Below are positions 26,757-36,098 of a stretch of 64,000 bases of DNA, in pieces. Origin of the DNA: Flavobacterium sp. LPB0248. Its GTDB lineage: Bacteria > Bacteroidota > Bacteroidia > Flavobacteriales > Flavobacteriaceae. The stretch is from positions 2,232,001-2,296,000 of the forward strand of contig NZ_CP058246.1 in assembly GCF_013388355.1 (NCBI RefSeq), in the 5' to 3' direction. Under the pieces are notes generated by a model. The model searched no databases, was not told the origin of the DNA, and saw only the letters and a program-made list of their open reading frames with translations. Position numbers and translations under genes: made by a program. The number at the start of each line of letters is the position of its first letter. Within the stretch, counting starts at the first letter, position 1.

Positions 26757-28622
26757 ATGAATAACCTAAAAATTAACCACACATTCTATAAAATAGTTTT
26801 AATGGTTTTGTTGTTTTCCGCTTCCGCGAAAGCGCAAATCCAAAAAGTAGAGCCGCCGTTTTGGTACGCAGGAATGAAAAATCCGGAACTGCAAATTATG
26901 TTCTACGGAAAAAATATTGCACAATATGAAACTTCGGTTTCAAACAATGTTGCGATCAAAAATGTAGAAAAAACAGAAAATCCAAACTATCTTTTCGTAA
27001 CCATCGATACGAAAGACGTAAAAGCTTCTGAATTGGTTTTCTCTTTCAAAAACAAAAATAAAGTCGCTTTTACTCAAAAATATGCTCTTAAAGAAAGAAG
27101 AGCCAATTCTGCAGAAAGAAAGAGCTACGATGCCTCTGACCTGATTTATCTAATCATGCCGGATCGTTTTGCTAACGGAAATCCGAAAAACGACAGCGAC
27201 GCTTCTTTAACTGAAAAAGGAAACCGTCAAGATCCAAGCGGACGTCACGGCGGAGATATCGAAGGAATCATCAAAAACTTAGATTATATTTCGTCTCTTG
27301 GCGCAACTACAATCTGGAGCACGCCTTTATGCGAAGACAACGACAAACAACATTCGTATCATACTTACGGACAATCTGATGTTTACAAAATCGATCCGCG
27401 TTACGGAACTAATGACGATTATGCTCGTTTATCTGCAGAAATGCACAAAAAGAACATGAAACTGGTTATGGATTATGTAACCAATCACTGGGGAATTACG
27501 CATTGGATGATGAAAGATATTCCGACTAAAACATGGTTCAATCAATTTGAAACTTTCACTCAAACACACCACAGACGTGAAGTAATAACCGATATTCACG
27601 CTTCTAAAATAGATCAGGAAGTTTGTGTGGACGGCTGGTTTGTACCTTCAATGCCAGACTTGAATCTTAGAAATCCTTTGGTTGCAAAATACTTAACTCA
27701 AAACGCTATTTGGTGGATTGAATTTGCTAATCTTGACGGATTTAGAGTAGATACTTACAACTATTCAGATAAAACGGCAATGGCAAATTGGGCAAAATCT
27801 ATTACAATTGAATATCCTAACTTTAATATTGTGGGCGAAATCTGGATGCACAATCAGGCGAATTTAGCTTTTTGGCAGAAAGACAGTAAAATTGGTGCTA
27901 TCGAAAATTACAATTCGAATCTTCCAAGTGTAATGGATTTTACCCTTCAAAGTCAGATTACTTCTGCCTTCAGTGAAGATGAACCAAACTGGGACAGCGG
28001 ATTGATTAAATTCTACAACAATTTTGCAATGGATTTCTTATATCCAAATACCAATAATATCTTAGTTTTTTCCGAAAATCATGACACAGATCGTATGAAT
28101 CATAACTTTAAATATGATTTCCCAAAATACAAACTGGCAATGACTTTATTGGCAACAGTTCGTGGAATTCCCCAAATCTATTACGGTTCAGAAATCGGAA
28201 TGGGCGGAGATAAAGGAAAAGGCGGTGATGCCGATATTCGTCAAGATTTCCCAGGCGGATGGGCTGGCGATAAAAACAATGCTTTTACCAAAGAAGGAAG
28301 AACTGCAGAACAAGCAGCGTTCTTTGATTTCAGTGCAAAATTATTCAACTGGAGAAAAACAAACGAAGCAGTTCATTTCGGAAAAATGACGCACTATATT
28401 CCTGAAAATAACACTTATGTATATTTCAGACATACTGATAGTAAAACGGTTATGGTAGTTTTCAATAACAATGCAAAAGAACAGGTTGTAAAAACAAACC
28501 GCTTTAAAGAAAGCATCAAAAACTACAAATCTGGTAAAGATGTTATTACAGGAAAAACATTCGATTTAGCCTCTGAAATTACTTTAGAACCAAAATCAGC
28601 TTTGGTTTTAGAATTGGAGTAA
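26757..28622 (+). CDS. GH13 neopullulanase/cyclomaltodextrinase-like amylase (SusA-like)
   Basis: 621 residues with a signal peptide (VLMVLLFSASAKAQ). An N-terminal immunoglobulin-like domain (FWYAGMKNPELQIMFYG, split 35-55) is typical of bacteroidete cyclomaltodextrinases. The GH13 barrel shows YLIMPDRFANG, DYVTNH, GFRVDTYNY (nucleophile), GEIW (acid) and SENHDTDR. A small C-terminal beta domain ends the protein. It should cut malto-oligosaccharides in the periplasm, between import by SusC and trimming by GH97. It lies after the inverted repeat at 26662 and may be expressed separately from the upstream genes. Confidence 0.93.
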   Translation: MNNLKINHTFYKIVLMVLLFSASAKAQIQKVEPPFWYAGMKNPELQIMFYGKNIAQYETSVSNNVAIKNVEKTENPNYLFVTIDTKDVKASELVFSFKNKNKVAFTQKYALKERRANSAERKSYDASDLIYLIMPDRFANGNPKNDSDASLTEKGNRQDPSGRHGGDIEGIIKNLDYISSLGATTIWSTPLCEDNDKQHSYHTYGQSDVYKIDPRYGTNDDYARLSAEMHKKNMKLVMDYVTNHWGITHWMMKDIPTKTWFNQFETFTQTHHRREVITDIHASKIDQEVCVDGWFVPSMPDLNLRNPLVAKYLTQNAIWWIEFANLDGFRVDTYNYSDKTAMANWAKSITIEYPNFNIVGEIWMHNQANLAFWQKDSKIGAIENYNSNLPSVMDFTLQSQITSAFSEDEPNWDSGLIKFYNNFAMDFLYPNTNNILVFSENHDTDRMNHNFKYDFPKYKLAMTLLATVRGIPQIYYGSEIGMGGDKGKGGDADIRQDFPGGWAGDKNNAFTKEGRTAEQAAFFDFSAKLFNWRKTNEAVHFGKMTHYIPENNTYVYFRHTDSKTVMVVFNNNAKEQVVKTNRFKESIKNYKSGKDVITGKTFDLASEITLEPKSALVLELE

Positions 28623-28645
28623 AATTAAACGCAAAGTTTTTTTCT

Positions 28646-28707
28646 GCCACGAATTCACGAATTATTTTTTTACAATCTTTGAGAATAAAAATTCGTGAAT
28701 TCGTGGC
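28646..28707. repeat. Inverted repeat, 18 of 18 bases (GCCACGAATTCACGAATT family)
   Basis: GCCACGAATTCACGAATT (28646-28663) and its exact reverse complement (28690-28707) flank 26 bases between two amylase genes. T runs follow on both strands, so it can act as a terminator. A single arm of the same repeat is at 31325-31342, and a relative is at 48990-48997. Confidence 0.8.
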
Positions 28708-28748
28708 TATTTTTTTCAACACAATCCATCCTAAAATATTCTAAAATA

Positions 28749-30410
28749 ATGAAAAAATACACTTTCCTTTTTTTACCTTTAGTATTCTTAATAATGAGTT
28801 GTTCTGGCTCAAAATCAGTTACAATGAATAATACTTCAAAGACACCTTTCGTTTGGGAAGGAGCAAATGTTTATTTTTTACTTACAGATCGTTTTTACAA
28901 CGGAGATACTTCAAACGACGTCAATTTCAACCGAACTAAAACTCCCGGAAAACTTCGTGGATTTGAAGGCGGTGACATTATCGGAATTACTAAAAAAATC
29001 GAATCAGGATATTTTGAAAAACTAGGAATCAATGCCATTTGGCTTACGCCGATTGTCGAACAGATTCATGATGGAGTTGACGAAGGAACTGGATTGAGTT
29101 ATGGTTTTCACGGCTATTGGGCAAAAGACTGGACTGCTTTAGATCCGAACTTTGGAACAAAAGAAGATTTAGCTAATCTGGTAAAAAAAGCACACGAAAA
29201 AGGCATCAGAATCATTCTTGACGGAGTTATCAATCATACTGGACCAGTAACTCCAGAAGATCCTGTTTGGCCTTCAGATTGGGTTAGAACTGGCGTTGTC
29301 TGCGATTACAAATCGTTCGAAAATACAACGATGTGTACTTTGGTTGATAATCTTCCAGATGTTAGAACAGAAAGTACTCAGGAAGTAGCGCTCCCTCCTT
29401 TTTTAATTGAAAAATGGAAAAAAGAAGGTCGTTATGAAAAAGAAACCGCCTCATTGGATGAATTTTTCAAAAGAACAGGTTATCCAAGAACTCCAAAGTA
29501 TTACATTATAAAATGGCTTACAGACTACATTCTTGAATTTGGAGTTGACGGTTACAGAGGAGATACTGTAAAACATACTGATGAAAACGTTTGGGCGGAT
29601 TTCAAAAAAGAATGTGAGTACGCTTTTGAAACTTGGAAAAAACATCATCCGATGCAAGTTCTAGATCAGAATCCGTTTTACACCATTGCCGAAGTTTACG
29701 GTTACGGAATCAATGGCGGTCAGGATTATGATTTTGGAGATCGAAAAGTCAATTATTTTAAAAATGGTTTCAACAGCATGATCAACTTTGAATTTAAATG
29801 GAATGCTGCTCAAAACGATTATGAAGGTTTATTTTCTAAATATTCCAATGCATTAAATAATGATTTAAAAGGCTATTCTGTCCTTAATTATATGTCTTCT
29901 CATGACGATGGACAGCCTTTTGATGCCAACAGAACAAAAAGCATTGAAACAGCAAACAAACTATTGCTTTCTCCTGGAATGTCTCAGGTTTATTATGGAG
30001 ATGAATCGGCAAGATCTTTAGTTGTTGAAGGGACTCAAGGTGATGCAACATTACGTTCTAATATGAATTGGGAGGATATTCAGAACAATCCAGAAACACA
30101 GAAAACGCTTTTGCACTGGCAGAAATTAGGTCAGTTTAGACGAAATCATCCTGCTGTTGGAGCTGGAATACACAAACTGATTAATCCGTATCCTTATACT
30201 TTCTCCAGAACGTTTACAAAAGGTTCTTTTACAGATAAAGTGGTGATGGGAGTAGATTTACCAAAAGGCAGAAAAGAACTTCCAGTTGGCGAAATCTTTC
30301 CAAACGGAACAAAACTAAAAGATACATATTCGAATCAAGAAGTTGAGGTTGTTGATGGAAAAGTGATTATAGACAATGATTTTGATATTGTTTTATTAGA
30401 AGAGATTTAA
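28749..30410 (+). CDS. GH13 alpha-amylase lipoprotein (SusG-like role)
   Basis: 553 residues from the ATG at 28749; an upstream reading from 28695 would place a repeat in the protein and hide the signal. The lipobox LIMSC (Cys at about 18) followed by SGSKS marks a lipoprotein, probably at the cell surface. GH13 motifs: YFLLTDRFYNGD, DGVINHTGP, GYRGDTVKH (nucleophile), IAEVYGYG (acid) and MSSHDDGQPF. Its role is likely surface amylase or maltogenic hydrolase working beside SusC/D. It is the last gene of the starch locus. Confidence 0.92.
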   Translation: MKKYTFLFLPLVFLIMSCSGSKSVTMNNTSKTPFVWEGANVYFLLTDRFYNGDTSNDVNFNRTKTPGKLRGFEGGDIIGITKKIESGYFEKLGINAIWLTPIVEQIHDGVDEGTGLSYGFHGYWAKDWTALDPNFGTKEDLANLVKKAHEKGIRIILDGVINHTGPVTPEDPVWPSDWVRTGVVCDYKSFENTTMCTLVDNLPDVRTESTQEVALPPFLIEKWKKEGRYEKETASLDEFFKRTGYPRTPKYYIIKWLTDYILEFGVDGYRGDTVKHTDENVWADFKKECEYAFETWKKHHPMQVLDQNPFYTIAEVYGYGINGGQDYDFGDRKVNYFKNGFNSMINFEFKWNAAQNDYEGLFSKYSNALNNDLKGYSVLNYMSSHDDGQPFDANRTKSIETANKLLLSPGMSQVYYGDESARSLVVEGTQGDATLRSNMNWEDIQNNPETQKTLLHWQKLGQFRRNHPAVGAGIHKLINPYPYTFSRTFTKGSFTDKVVMGVDLPKGRKELPVGEIFPNGTKLKDTYSNQEVEVVDGKVIIDNDFDIVLLEEI

Positions 30411-30419
30411 AGTTTTTTT

Positions 30420-30593
30420 CTCTCGCAGATTTAGGAGATTGAGCAGATAATTAAAAGAAAAATCTGCAAAATCTGCAAAATCTGCGAGAGACATAATTTA
30501 TCACGGATTTAAAAATCACTTTAATCCTTTTAATCTGTGGCTATTATTTTTCCTTTGCTCCTTTGTACCTTTGCAACTCTGAACCTTTATAAA
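30420..30593. repeat. Cluster of intergenic repeats before the GDPD gene
   Basis: CTCTCGCAGATTT (30420-30432) and its exact reverse complement (30478-30490) form a 13-base inverted repeat. After it come an AATCCTTTTAATCTGTGGC arm (30523-30541), related to 48918-48964, and a CCTTTGTACCTTTGCAACT segment (30556-30574), related to 60457-60483. These are pieces of several dispersed repeat families packed into one gap. Confidence 0.7.
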
Positions 30594-31277
30594 ATGAATG
30601 TTTTAAAGATTGCACATCGAGGTGCCAAAGCCTACGAACCTGAAAATACTTTACAAGCTTTTCAAAAAGCCTTAGATCTAAATTCTGACGGAATTGAACT
30701 TGATGTTCATTTGAGTTCCGATGAACATTTAATTGTAATTCACGACGAAACTATCGACAGAACCACAAACGGAAAAGGTTTTGTAAATGATTTTACTTTA
30801 GCAGAATTAAAATCATTTTTAATTGATGGAAAATATCAAATCCCAACTTTAAATGAAGTTTTTGATTTGGTTGACAAAAGATGCTTAATCAATATCGAAT
30901 TAAAGGGTTTAGGAACTGCGCCTAAAGTTGTTGCATTAATTGAGAAATATATCTCCGAGAAAAACTGGAAATACGATCATTTCATCATTTCAAGTTTTGA
31001 TTGGAATATGTTGGAGGAAACATCAAACTTAAACCCGAACATTCTGATTGGTGTTTTAACAGAAGAAAATATAGATACTGCTTTGGCTTTCGCCGAAAAA
31101 ATAAAAGCAAAAGCAATTCATCCTGATTTTAATTTATTGAATGAAGAAAATATTCAACAAATGCAGGAAAAAGGATTTTTGGTTTTGCCGTGGACAGTAA
31201 ACTCAGAAGAAGACATTCAAAAAGTAAAAAGTTACAATGTAAACGGAATTATCTCTGATAATCCAGATAAAATATAA
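30594..31277 (+). CDS. Glycerophosphodiester phosphodiesterase family protein
   Basis: 227 residues from the ATG at 30594, just before MNVLKIAHRG. The longer reading from 30537 consists of repeat sequence and is rejected. GDPD motifs are intact: HRGAKAYEPENTLQAF (metal His and Glu), ELDVHLSSD, VIHDETIDRTTNG. No signal peptide, so cytoplasmic. It hydrolyses glycerophosphodiesters to glycerol 3-phosphate and an alcohol. The length is that of small UgpQ-like enzymes rather than periplasmic GlpQ. It stands alone between repeat-rich gaps. Confidence 0.9.
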   Translation: MNVLKIAHRGAKAYEPENTLQAFQKALDLNSDGIELDVHLSSDEHLIVIHDETIDRTTNGKGFVNDFTLAELKSFLIDGKYQIPTLNEVFDLVDKRCLINIELKGLGTAPKVVALIEKYISEKNWKYDHFIISSFDWNMLEETSNLNPNILIGVLTEENIDTALAFAEKIKAKAIHPDFNLLNEENIQQMQEKGFLVLPWTVNSEEDIQKVKSYNVNGIISDNPDKI

Positions 31278-31324
31278 AAAACGTCACGAGAAACTTTGTC
31301 AAAGTTCATCAGAGTTCAATAAAA

Positions 31325-31342
31325 AATTCGTGAATTCGTGGC
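31325..31342. repeat. Single arm of the GCCACGAATTCACGAATT repeat
   Basis: AATTCGTGAATTCGTGGC is identical to the right arm at 28690-28707, 2.6 kb away. No matching left arm is present here, so it is a half copy. Confidence 0.75.
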
Positions 31343-31354
31343 TAACAAAAAAAT

Positions 31355-32563
31355 ATGATCAAAAATTTCGACATAATCATCGTTGGCGGAGGCGCTGCTG
31401 GTTTTTTTACTGCAATTAACATTGCAGAGAAAAATCCGAAACTTAAAATTGCCATTTTAGAAAGAGGAAAAGAAGTCCTTTCTAAAGTCCGTGTTTCTGG
31501 TGGCGGAAGATGCAATGTAACACACGCCTGTTTTGAACCCAACGAATTGGTTAAATTTTATCCGCGAGGCGAAAAAGAACTTCGTGGACCCTTTCACCAA
31601 TTTTGTTCGGGCGATACAATTGAATGGTTCGAGAAACATGGCGTAGAATTAAAAATTGAAGAAGACGGAAGAATGTTTCCTGTTTCCAATTCATCACAAA
31701 CGATTATCGATTGTTTCTTAAAAGCAACCGAAAAATTAGGCATAAAAGTTTTGACAGGACAAAGTGTACAATCCATTTTCAAAAAAGAAAATCATTGGAA
31801 AATTGATACACAAACTGATAATTATGCTGCCGAAAAATTAGTAATGGCAACGGGAAGCAATCCTAAAATCTGGGAAATGCTTCAGGAACAAGGCCATGCG
31901 ATTGTGAGCCCCGTTCCTTCCCTATTTACTTTCAATATCAAAGATTCCAGAATTAAAGAATTACCAGGCGTTGCCGCACAAGTTACCGTAAACGTAAAAG
32001 ATACAAAACTGGAATCAACAGGGCCTTTGTTAATTACGCATTGGGGAATGAGCGGTCCAGCAATTTTAAAACTTTCGGCTTGGGGCGCACGCATTCTGCA
32101 CGACAAAAATTATCAATTTACCATTTTCGTGAATTGGTTAAATGATGTTGATTTTGAAGATGCCGAAAAAATCCTAAAAGACTTAAAACAAGAACACGCT
32201 AAAAAAGCCGTTTCTAAAAAATCTCCTTTTGACTTTCCGAATCGTTTATGGGAAAGTCTCGTTCTCGCTTCAGGAATTGATTCTGAAACGAAATGGGCAG
32301 ATTTATCTAAAATTCAATTGCAAAATCTAGCTTCACAACTAACAAAAGCTGAATTTAAAGTAAACGGAAAAAGTACTTTTAAAGAAGAATTTGTAACGGC
32401 TGGCGGAATCGATTTAAAGGAAATCAACTTTAAAACCATGGAAAGTAAAATTCACGAAAACCTTTATTTTGCTGGCGAAATTGTAAATATCGACGCTATT
32501 ACAGGCGGATTTAATTTTCAGAATGCCTGGACAAGCGGGTTTATTCTGGCTCAAAATATTTAA
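31355..32563 (+). CDS. HI0933/BaiN-type flavoprotein (NAD(P)/FAD oxidoreductase)
   Basis: 402 residues. FAD-binding Rossmann motif IIVGGGAAGFFTAINIA near the N-terminus, SGGGRCNVTHA (about 47-57), a MATGSNPKIWEM segment, and the C-terminal AGEIVNIDAITGGFNFQNAW (about 372-391) are the hallmarks of the HI0933 family. Members are cytoplasmic flavoproteins with largely unknown substrates; some relatives reduce bile-acid intermediates. It is followed 6 bases later by a HAD phosphatase gene, so the two are probably one transcript. Confidence 0.9.
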   Translation: MIKNFDIIIVGGGAAGFFTAINIAEKNPKLKIAILERGKEVLSKVRVSGGGRCNVTHACFEPNELVKFYPRGEKELRGPFHQFCSGDTIEWFEKHGVELKIEEDGRMFPVSNSSQTIIDCFLKATEKLGIKVLTGQSVQSIFKKENHWKIDTQTDNYAAEKLVMATGSNPKIWEMLQEQGHAIVSPVPSLFTFNIKDSRIKELPGVAAQVTVNVKDTKLESTGPLLITHWGMSGPAILKLSAWGARILHDKNYQFTIFVNWLNDVDFEDAEKILKDLKQEHAKKAVSKKSPFDFPNRLWESLVLASGIDSETKWADLSKIQLQNLASQLTKAEFKVNGKSTFKEEFVTAGGIDLKEINFKTMESKIHENLYFAGEIVNIDAITGGFNFQNAWTSGFILAQNI

Positions 32564-32569
32564 TACAAA

Positions 32570-33217
32570 ATGAAATTTAAAGGAATTATTTTTGATTTAG
32601 ATGGAACGCTAGTCGATTCATTACACGATATTTCAGATGCGATGAATAAAGTACTTACCGCTCTAAGTTACCCAACGCATGATTACGATACTTACCAATA
32701 TTTTATCGGAAGTGGTTTACGAAATTTGGTAAGCAAAGCATTGCCAACCACAAACAATTCTGATGATGAAATCGAAAGTTGTTTTGAATGTATGGTTGAT
32801 GAATATACTAAAATCTGTACACTCAAAACAAAACCGTATGACGGAATTGTTGAACTGCTTGAAAAACTGACTTCTCAAAACATCAAAATGGCGGTTTTCT
32901 CCAACAAAGCCGATGAATTAACGAAGAAAATAGCCTACGAATTATTTCCAAAGCAATTCGACACAGCGATTGGATTAAGTACGGAAGCACTTAAAAAACC
33001 AAATCCGTTTGAAGCGATTGAAATCAGTAAAAAATGGAATTTAAAACCAGAAGAAATTCTTTTCGTGGGCGATTCTGATATTGATATGAAAACGGCTGTA
33101 AACGCCAATATGTTTCCTGTTGGCGTAACTTGGGGTTATAGAACGGAAGATGAATTGAAATCTAGCGGGGCAAAAGTGGTTATTAATAATGCTTCAGAAT
33201 TAATTGAGATACTTTAA
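32570..33217 (+). CDS. HAD hydrolase, phosphoglycolate phosphatase-like
   Basis: 215 residues. HAD motif I FDLDGTLVDS (Asp10 and Asp12), motif II VFSNKAD, conserved Lys in KKPNPFEA, and motif III VGDSDIDMKTAVNA. The cap and the GSGLRNLVSKAL segment resemble Gph-type phosphatases. It probably removes phosphate from phosphoglycolate or a similar small metabolite. Tightly packed between the flavoprotein (6 bases) and the Crp-like gene (3 bases). Confidence 0.88.
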   Translation: MKFKGIIFDLDGTLVDSLHDISDAMNKVLTALSYPTHDYDTYQYFIGSGLRNLVSKALPTTNNSDDEIESCFECMVDEYTKICTLKTKPYDGIVELLEKLTSQNIKMAVFSNKADELTKKIAYELFPKQFDTAIGLSTEALKKPNPFEAIEISKKWNLKPEEILFVGDSDIDMKTAVNANMFPVGVTWGYRTEDELKSSGAKVVINNASELIEIL

Positions 33218-33220
33218 ATC

Positions 33221-33793
33221 GTGAACCCTTCATTACAAAAACAAATATTATCGATTGCCTCTTTTTCTGAAAATGAAATCAGGACAATTGATTCTTGTTT
33301 TGAATATGAAAGATTTACGGCTAAAGAATTTCTTTCTTCAATGGGAAAAACCAGCAGTAAAATCTTTTTTATTGTTGAAGGTCTGGCTCGTGTTTATTAC
33401 TTAAAAGACGGAAAAGAAATTACCACTTATTTAAGTTGTGATGAAGGTTTTATTGCTTCATATTCTAGCTTCATAAATCAATCTCCTTCTTTTGAAAATA
33501 TTCAATGTATTGAAGATTGCGATGTGCTTTCGATTACTTTCGAAAAAATGCAGTTTTTGTATAACAAAATTCCGAATTGGGAACGTGTCGGAAGAATCTT
33601 AGCAGAACAAAATTATCTTTGCATGGCAGATCGCGTTTTAAAGCTACAAATGATTCCAGCTAAAGAAAAATACCAGACTTTTTTAGCTTCGGCTCCAGCC
33701 AAAATAATGCAGCGAACACCTTTAATTTACATCGCTTCTTTTCTCGGAATTACGCCCGAATCTTTAAGCAGAATCCGTCAGGACATTTCTTAA
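33221..33793 (+). CDS. Crp/Fnr-family regulator
   Basis: 190 residues from a GTG start 3 bases after the HAD gene; no closer ATG precedes the conserved fold. Residues 20-120 form a cyclic-nucleotide-binding-like domain (FFIVEGLARVYYLKDGKEIT). The C-terminal helix-turn-helix is visible as IYIASFLGITPESLSRIRQ. This is the short Bacteroidota type whose ligand is usually unknown. The following MBL-fold gene may be its target. Confidence 0.87.
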   Translation: MNPSLQKQILSIASFSENEIRTIDSCFEYERFTAKEFLSSMGKTSSKIFFIVEGLARVYYLKDGKEITTYLSCDEGFIASYSSFINQSPSFENIQCIEDCDVLSITFEKMQFLYNKIPNWERVGRILAEQNYLCMADRVLKLQMIPAKEKYQTFLASAPAKIMQRTPLIYIASFLGITPESLSRIRQDIS

Positions 33794-33854
33794 CATTTAT
33801 CAAGTGTATTGAAAAACGGAATTCGAATCTTTGTCAAAATAAAATTTGAAAAAG

Positions 33855-34520
33855 ATGAAGAATATTACCAAAGACGTTTACCAAATTTCATTATTTCCAA
33901 GAAATGCTATCAATTGTTATTTGCTTGAAAATGTTTTAATTGATGCAGGAATTCGAAGTTCAGCAAATACAATTTTAAAAGCTTTAAAAGACAAAACGGT
34001 AACCAAACATGTCTTAACGCACGCCCACGCCGATCATCAAGGAAGTAGCAAAACAATCTGCGAAACCTTGAACATTCCTCTTTTATGCAGTGAACTTGAA
34101 AAAGAATTTACAGAAAATGGAAATGTAATTACAGAATACCCAAATCCAAATCATATTATTTCGAAGTTTCAGAAAAACTTTTGGGCAGGAAAAGGACATC
34201 CAGTTTCTCAAACATTAAAAGAAGGCGATCAAATTGGGGGATTCACAGTTATTGAAACTCCAGGACATTCAAGCGGACATATCTCTTTTTTCAGAGAAAA
34301 AGACGGGATCTTAATAGTAGGTGATGTGATGACCAATATGAATTTATTGACAACAAAAGTGGGCTTGCATGAACCTCCCCATTTATTTACCACTGATAAA
34401 GAAACCAATAGAAAATCGATTCTAAAATTGGCTTCGCTAAAACCAAAAATACTTTGTTTTGGTCACGGACCTGTTTTATTTAATAATGGAGAACTGGAAA
34501 AATTTGTTCAAAACATGTGA
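33855..34520 (+). CDS. MBL-fold metallo-hydrolase
   Basis: 221 residues from the ATG at 33855 (a TTG three codons upstream is possible). The zinc motif THAHADHQGS (HxHxDH), the GHSSGHISF His, GDVMTNMN Asp and the GHGPVLF His complete a two-metal site. The size fits glyoxalase II-like or lactonase-like hydrolases; the exact substrate cannot be told. It is 60 bases after the Crp-like gene on the same strand, a pairing often seen with stress or detoxification genes. Confidence 0.88.
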   Translation: MKNITKDVYQISLFPRNAINCYLLENVLIDAGIRSSANTILKALKDKTVTKHVLTHAHADHQGSSKTICETLNIPLLCSELEKEFTENGNVITEYPNPNHIISKFQKNFWAGKGHPVSQTLKEGDQIGGFTVIETPGHSSGHISFFREKDGILIVGDVMTNMNLLTTKVGLHEPPHLFTTDKETNRKSILKLASLKPKILCFGHGPVLFNNGELEKFVQNM

Positions 34521-34605
34521 TGGCTTTATTAACAAGAATTTACATATTCCGTAAGTTTTCATTAAGACTATTCTAATAATTTTACTCTCAACTAATTAAT
34601 CCTAT

Positions 34606-35322
34606 ATGAGAGTAAAATTACTTACCACAATTTCTATTTTTACTTATCAACTCAGCGTTTCTCAAACAGAAAAAGTATTAAACGGAAAAGTTCTTGCGCA
34701 AAACATTCCGCTTAATAAAGTAGAGGTGATTAACAAAACAGCTAAAACTAGCACCAGAACAAATGAACTAGGTGAGTTTTCAATTTTAGTTCGTCCACAA
34801 GACAGCCTTCTCTTTTACTCCAAAGACTATTTCTTTAAAAGATTTAAAATTTCTCAGGAAAACATAGACCAAAACAACATGGTTGTAAATATGATTTTGA
34901 AGCCTGAAGAACTAGATGAAATCCTAATTACAAACATAAAATTTCCAAAAGTCGGTCCAGCAGACGAGAATTCTACTGTTGTGCCAGTGGGACCGATATC
35001 TACAGGAGTGTACAACGGAACTATCCCAAATGGAATGGATTTAATTGCTATTTTCAATTTGTTTAGAGGAAAAAGAAAAAAAGAGCAATTTAAGTTCAAA
35101 GAATTGGATTTTAAAAAATTAGCCGAAGCAACTGTTCCATTAGATTTCTTTACAAATGATTTGAAAATAAAGCCAGAAGAAAAAGAACTGTTTTTACAAT
35201 TTTGTGATGCTGATCCGCAGGCTAAAGTTCTTGTACAGCAGAAAAATTTACTTTACACAATGGATTTTCTGCATACTAAAAACAAAGAGTTTCAAAAATT
35301 AAATTCAGGAATTAAAAACTAA
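34606..35322 (+). CDS. Secreted carboxypeptidase-regulatory-like protein, tandem copy 1
   Basis: 238 residues. A weak signal-like start (LLTTISIFTYQLSVSQ) precedes a CarboxypepD_reg-like beta domain (LNGKVLAQNIPLNKVEVINK ... TNELGEFSILV ... DSLLFYS, about 23-100). The middle (about 105-165) is low in complexity, and the C-terminal part (DLKIKPEEKELFLQFC) is helical. This layout is common in Flavobacteriia and has no known function. The neighbour at 35333 is a paralogue, so the pair arose by tandem duplication. Confidence 0.75.
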   Translation: MRVKLLTTISIFTYQLSVSQTEKVLNGKVLAQNIPLNKVEVINKTAKTSTRTNELGEFSILVRPQDSLLFYSKDYFFKRFKISQENIDQNNMVVNMILKPEELDEILITNIKFPKVGPADENSTVVPVGPISTGVYNGTIPNGMDLIAIFNLFRGKRKKEQFKFKELDFKKLAEATVPLDFFTNDLKIKPEEKELFLQFCDADPQAKVLVQQKNLLYTMDFLHTKNKEFQKLNSGIKN

Positions 35323-35332
35323 AAGTCATTAC

Positions 35333-36055
35333 ATGAAAGTAAAATTACTTACTACAATTTCTTTTTTAACCTATCAGCTTAGTATTTCTCAAACCGAAAA
35401 ATTACTTCATGGGAAAGTTGTTTCTCAAAATTTAATTTTAAAAAATGTCGAAGTCATCAATAAAACAGCCAAAATAAGCAGCCGAACAAATGAATTTGGA
35501 GAGTTTTCAATTTTAGTAAAGGAGCAGGACAGTTTATTGTTTTTTATAAAGGATCACTTATTTACAAGATTGAAATTAACTTTGAAAGATTTAGAAAAAA
35601 ACTATCTTATTGTTGAAATGACTCCAAAAGCTGAAGAATTGGAGAATGTTATAGTTTCAAGATCTGTTTTTAATAAAGCTGATATTAAAAAAATCGGCAA
35701 TAATAAGGAAGAAATAAATAAGATTAAAAATCGAAAACAATTTGATGAAGTAACTTCAAAAGTGAATGTTTATGACGGGAGGATCAAAAATGGACTAGAT
35801 TTTAGTTACTCCATTTTTGATAAACCGAAGAAAAAAATTGAGCCACGTGATGACCGTTTTAAGAAACTTGTTATTGCTTCTTGCTCTCCTGATTTTTTCA
35901 TCGAAAATTTGAAGATAAAACCCGAAGAGAAAGAGATTTTCTTAAAATTTTGTATTGAAGACCCAAAATCTAAAACTCTTTTAGAAAAATCAAATGATTT
36001 AGAATTAATAGACTTTCTATATTCTAAAAATGAAGAGTTTAAGAAGTTGAAGTAG
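35333..36055 (+). CDS. Secreted carboxypeptidase-regulatory-like protein, tandem copy 2
   Basis: 240 residues, paralogue of the previous gene and 10 bases after it. The first 100 residues (LLTTISFLTYQLSISQTEKL, HGKVVSQN, VEVINKTAK, TNEFGEFSILV) and the NLKIKPEEKEIFLKFC end are closely alike. The middle segment differs in sequence and is rich in Lys and Asn. Divergence focused in the middle suggests that this part sets specificity, which is inference. Probably exported to the periplasm or outer membrane. Confidence 0.75.
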   Translation: MKVKLLTTISFLTYQLSISQTEKLLHGKVVSQNLILKNVEVINKTAKISSRTNEFGEFSILVKEQDSLLFFIKDHLFTRLKLTLKDLEKNYLIVEMTPKAEELENVIVSRSVFNKADIKKIGNNKEEINKIKNRKQFDEVTSKVNVYDGRIKNGLDFSYSIFDKPKKKIEPRDDRFKKLVIASCSPDFFIENLKIKPEEKEIFLKFCIEDPKSKTLLEKSNDLELIDFLYSKNEEFKKLK

Positions 36056-36075
36056 CTTAACCTGAAACAAAGAAA

Positions 36076-36093
36076 AACCTGAAACTTGAAACT
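36076..36093. repeat. Copy of the AAACTTGAAACCTGAAAC repeat
   Basis: AACCTGAAACTTGAAACT in the gap between two convergent genes. Other copies are at 44477-44510 (inside a gene) and 45752-45777. Confidence 0.6.
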
Positions 36094-36098
36094 AAATT

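Noticed and set aside
28695-28748. N-terminal extension of the amylase lipoprotein
   Set aside because: It begins in the right arm of an inverted repeat and would bury the lipoprotein signal.
30537-30593. N-terminal extension of the glycerophosphodiesterase
   Set aside because: It is translated dispersed repeat; the conserved fold begins at the ATG at 30594.
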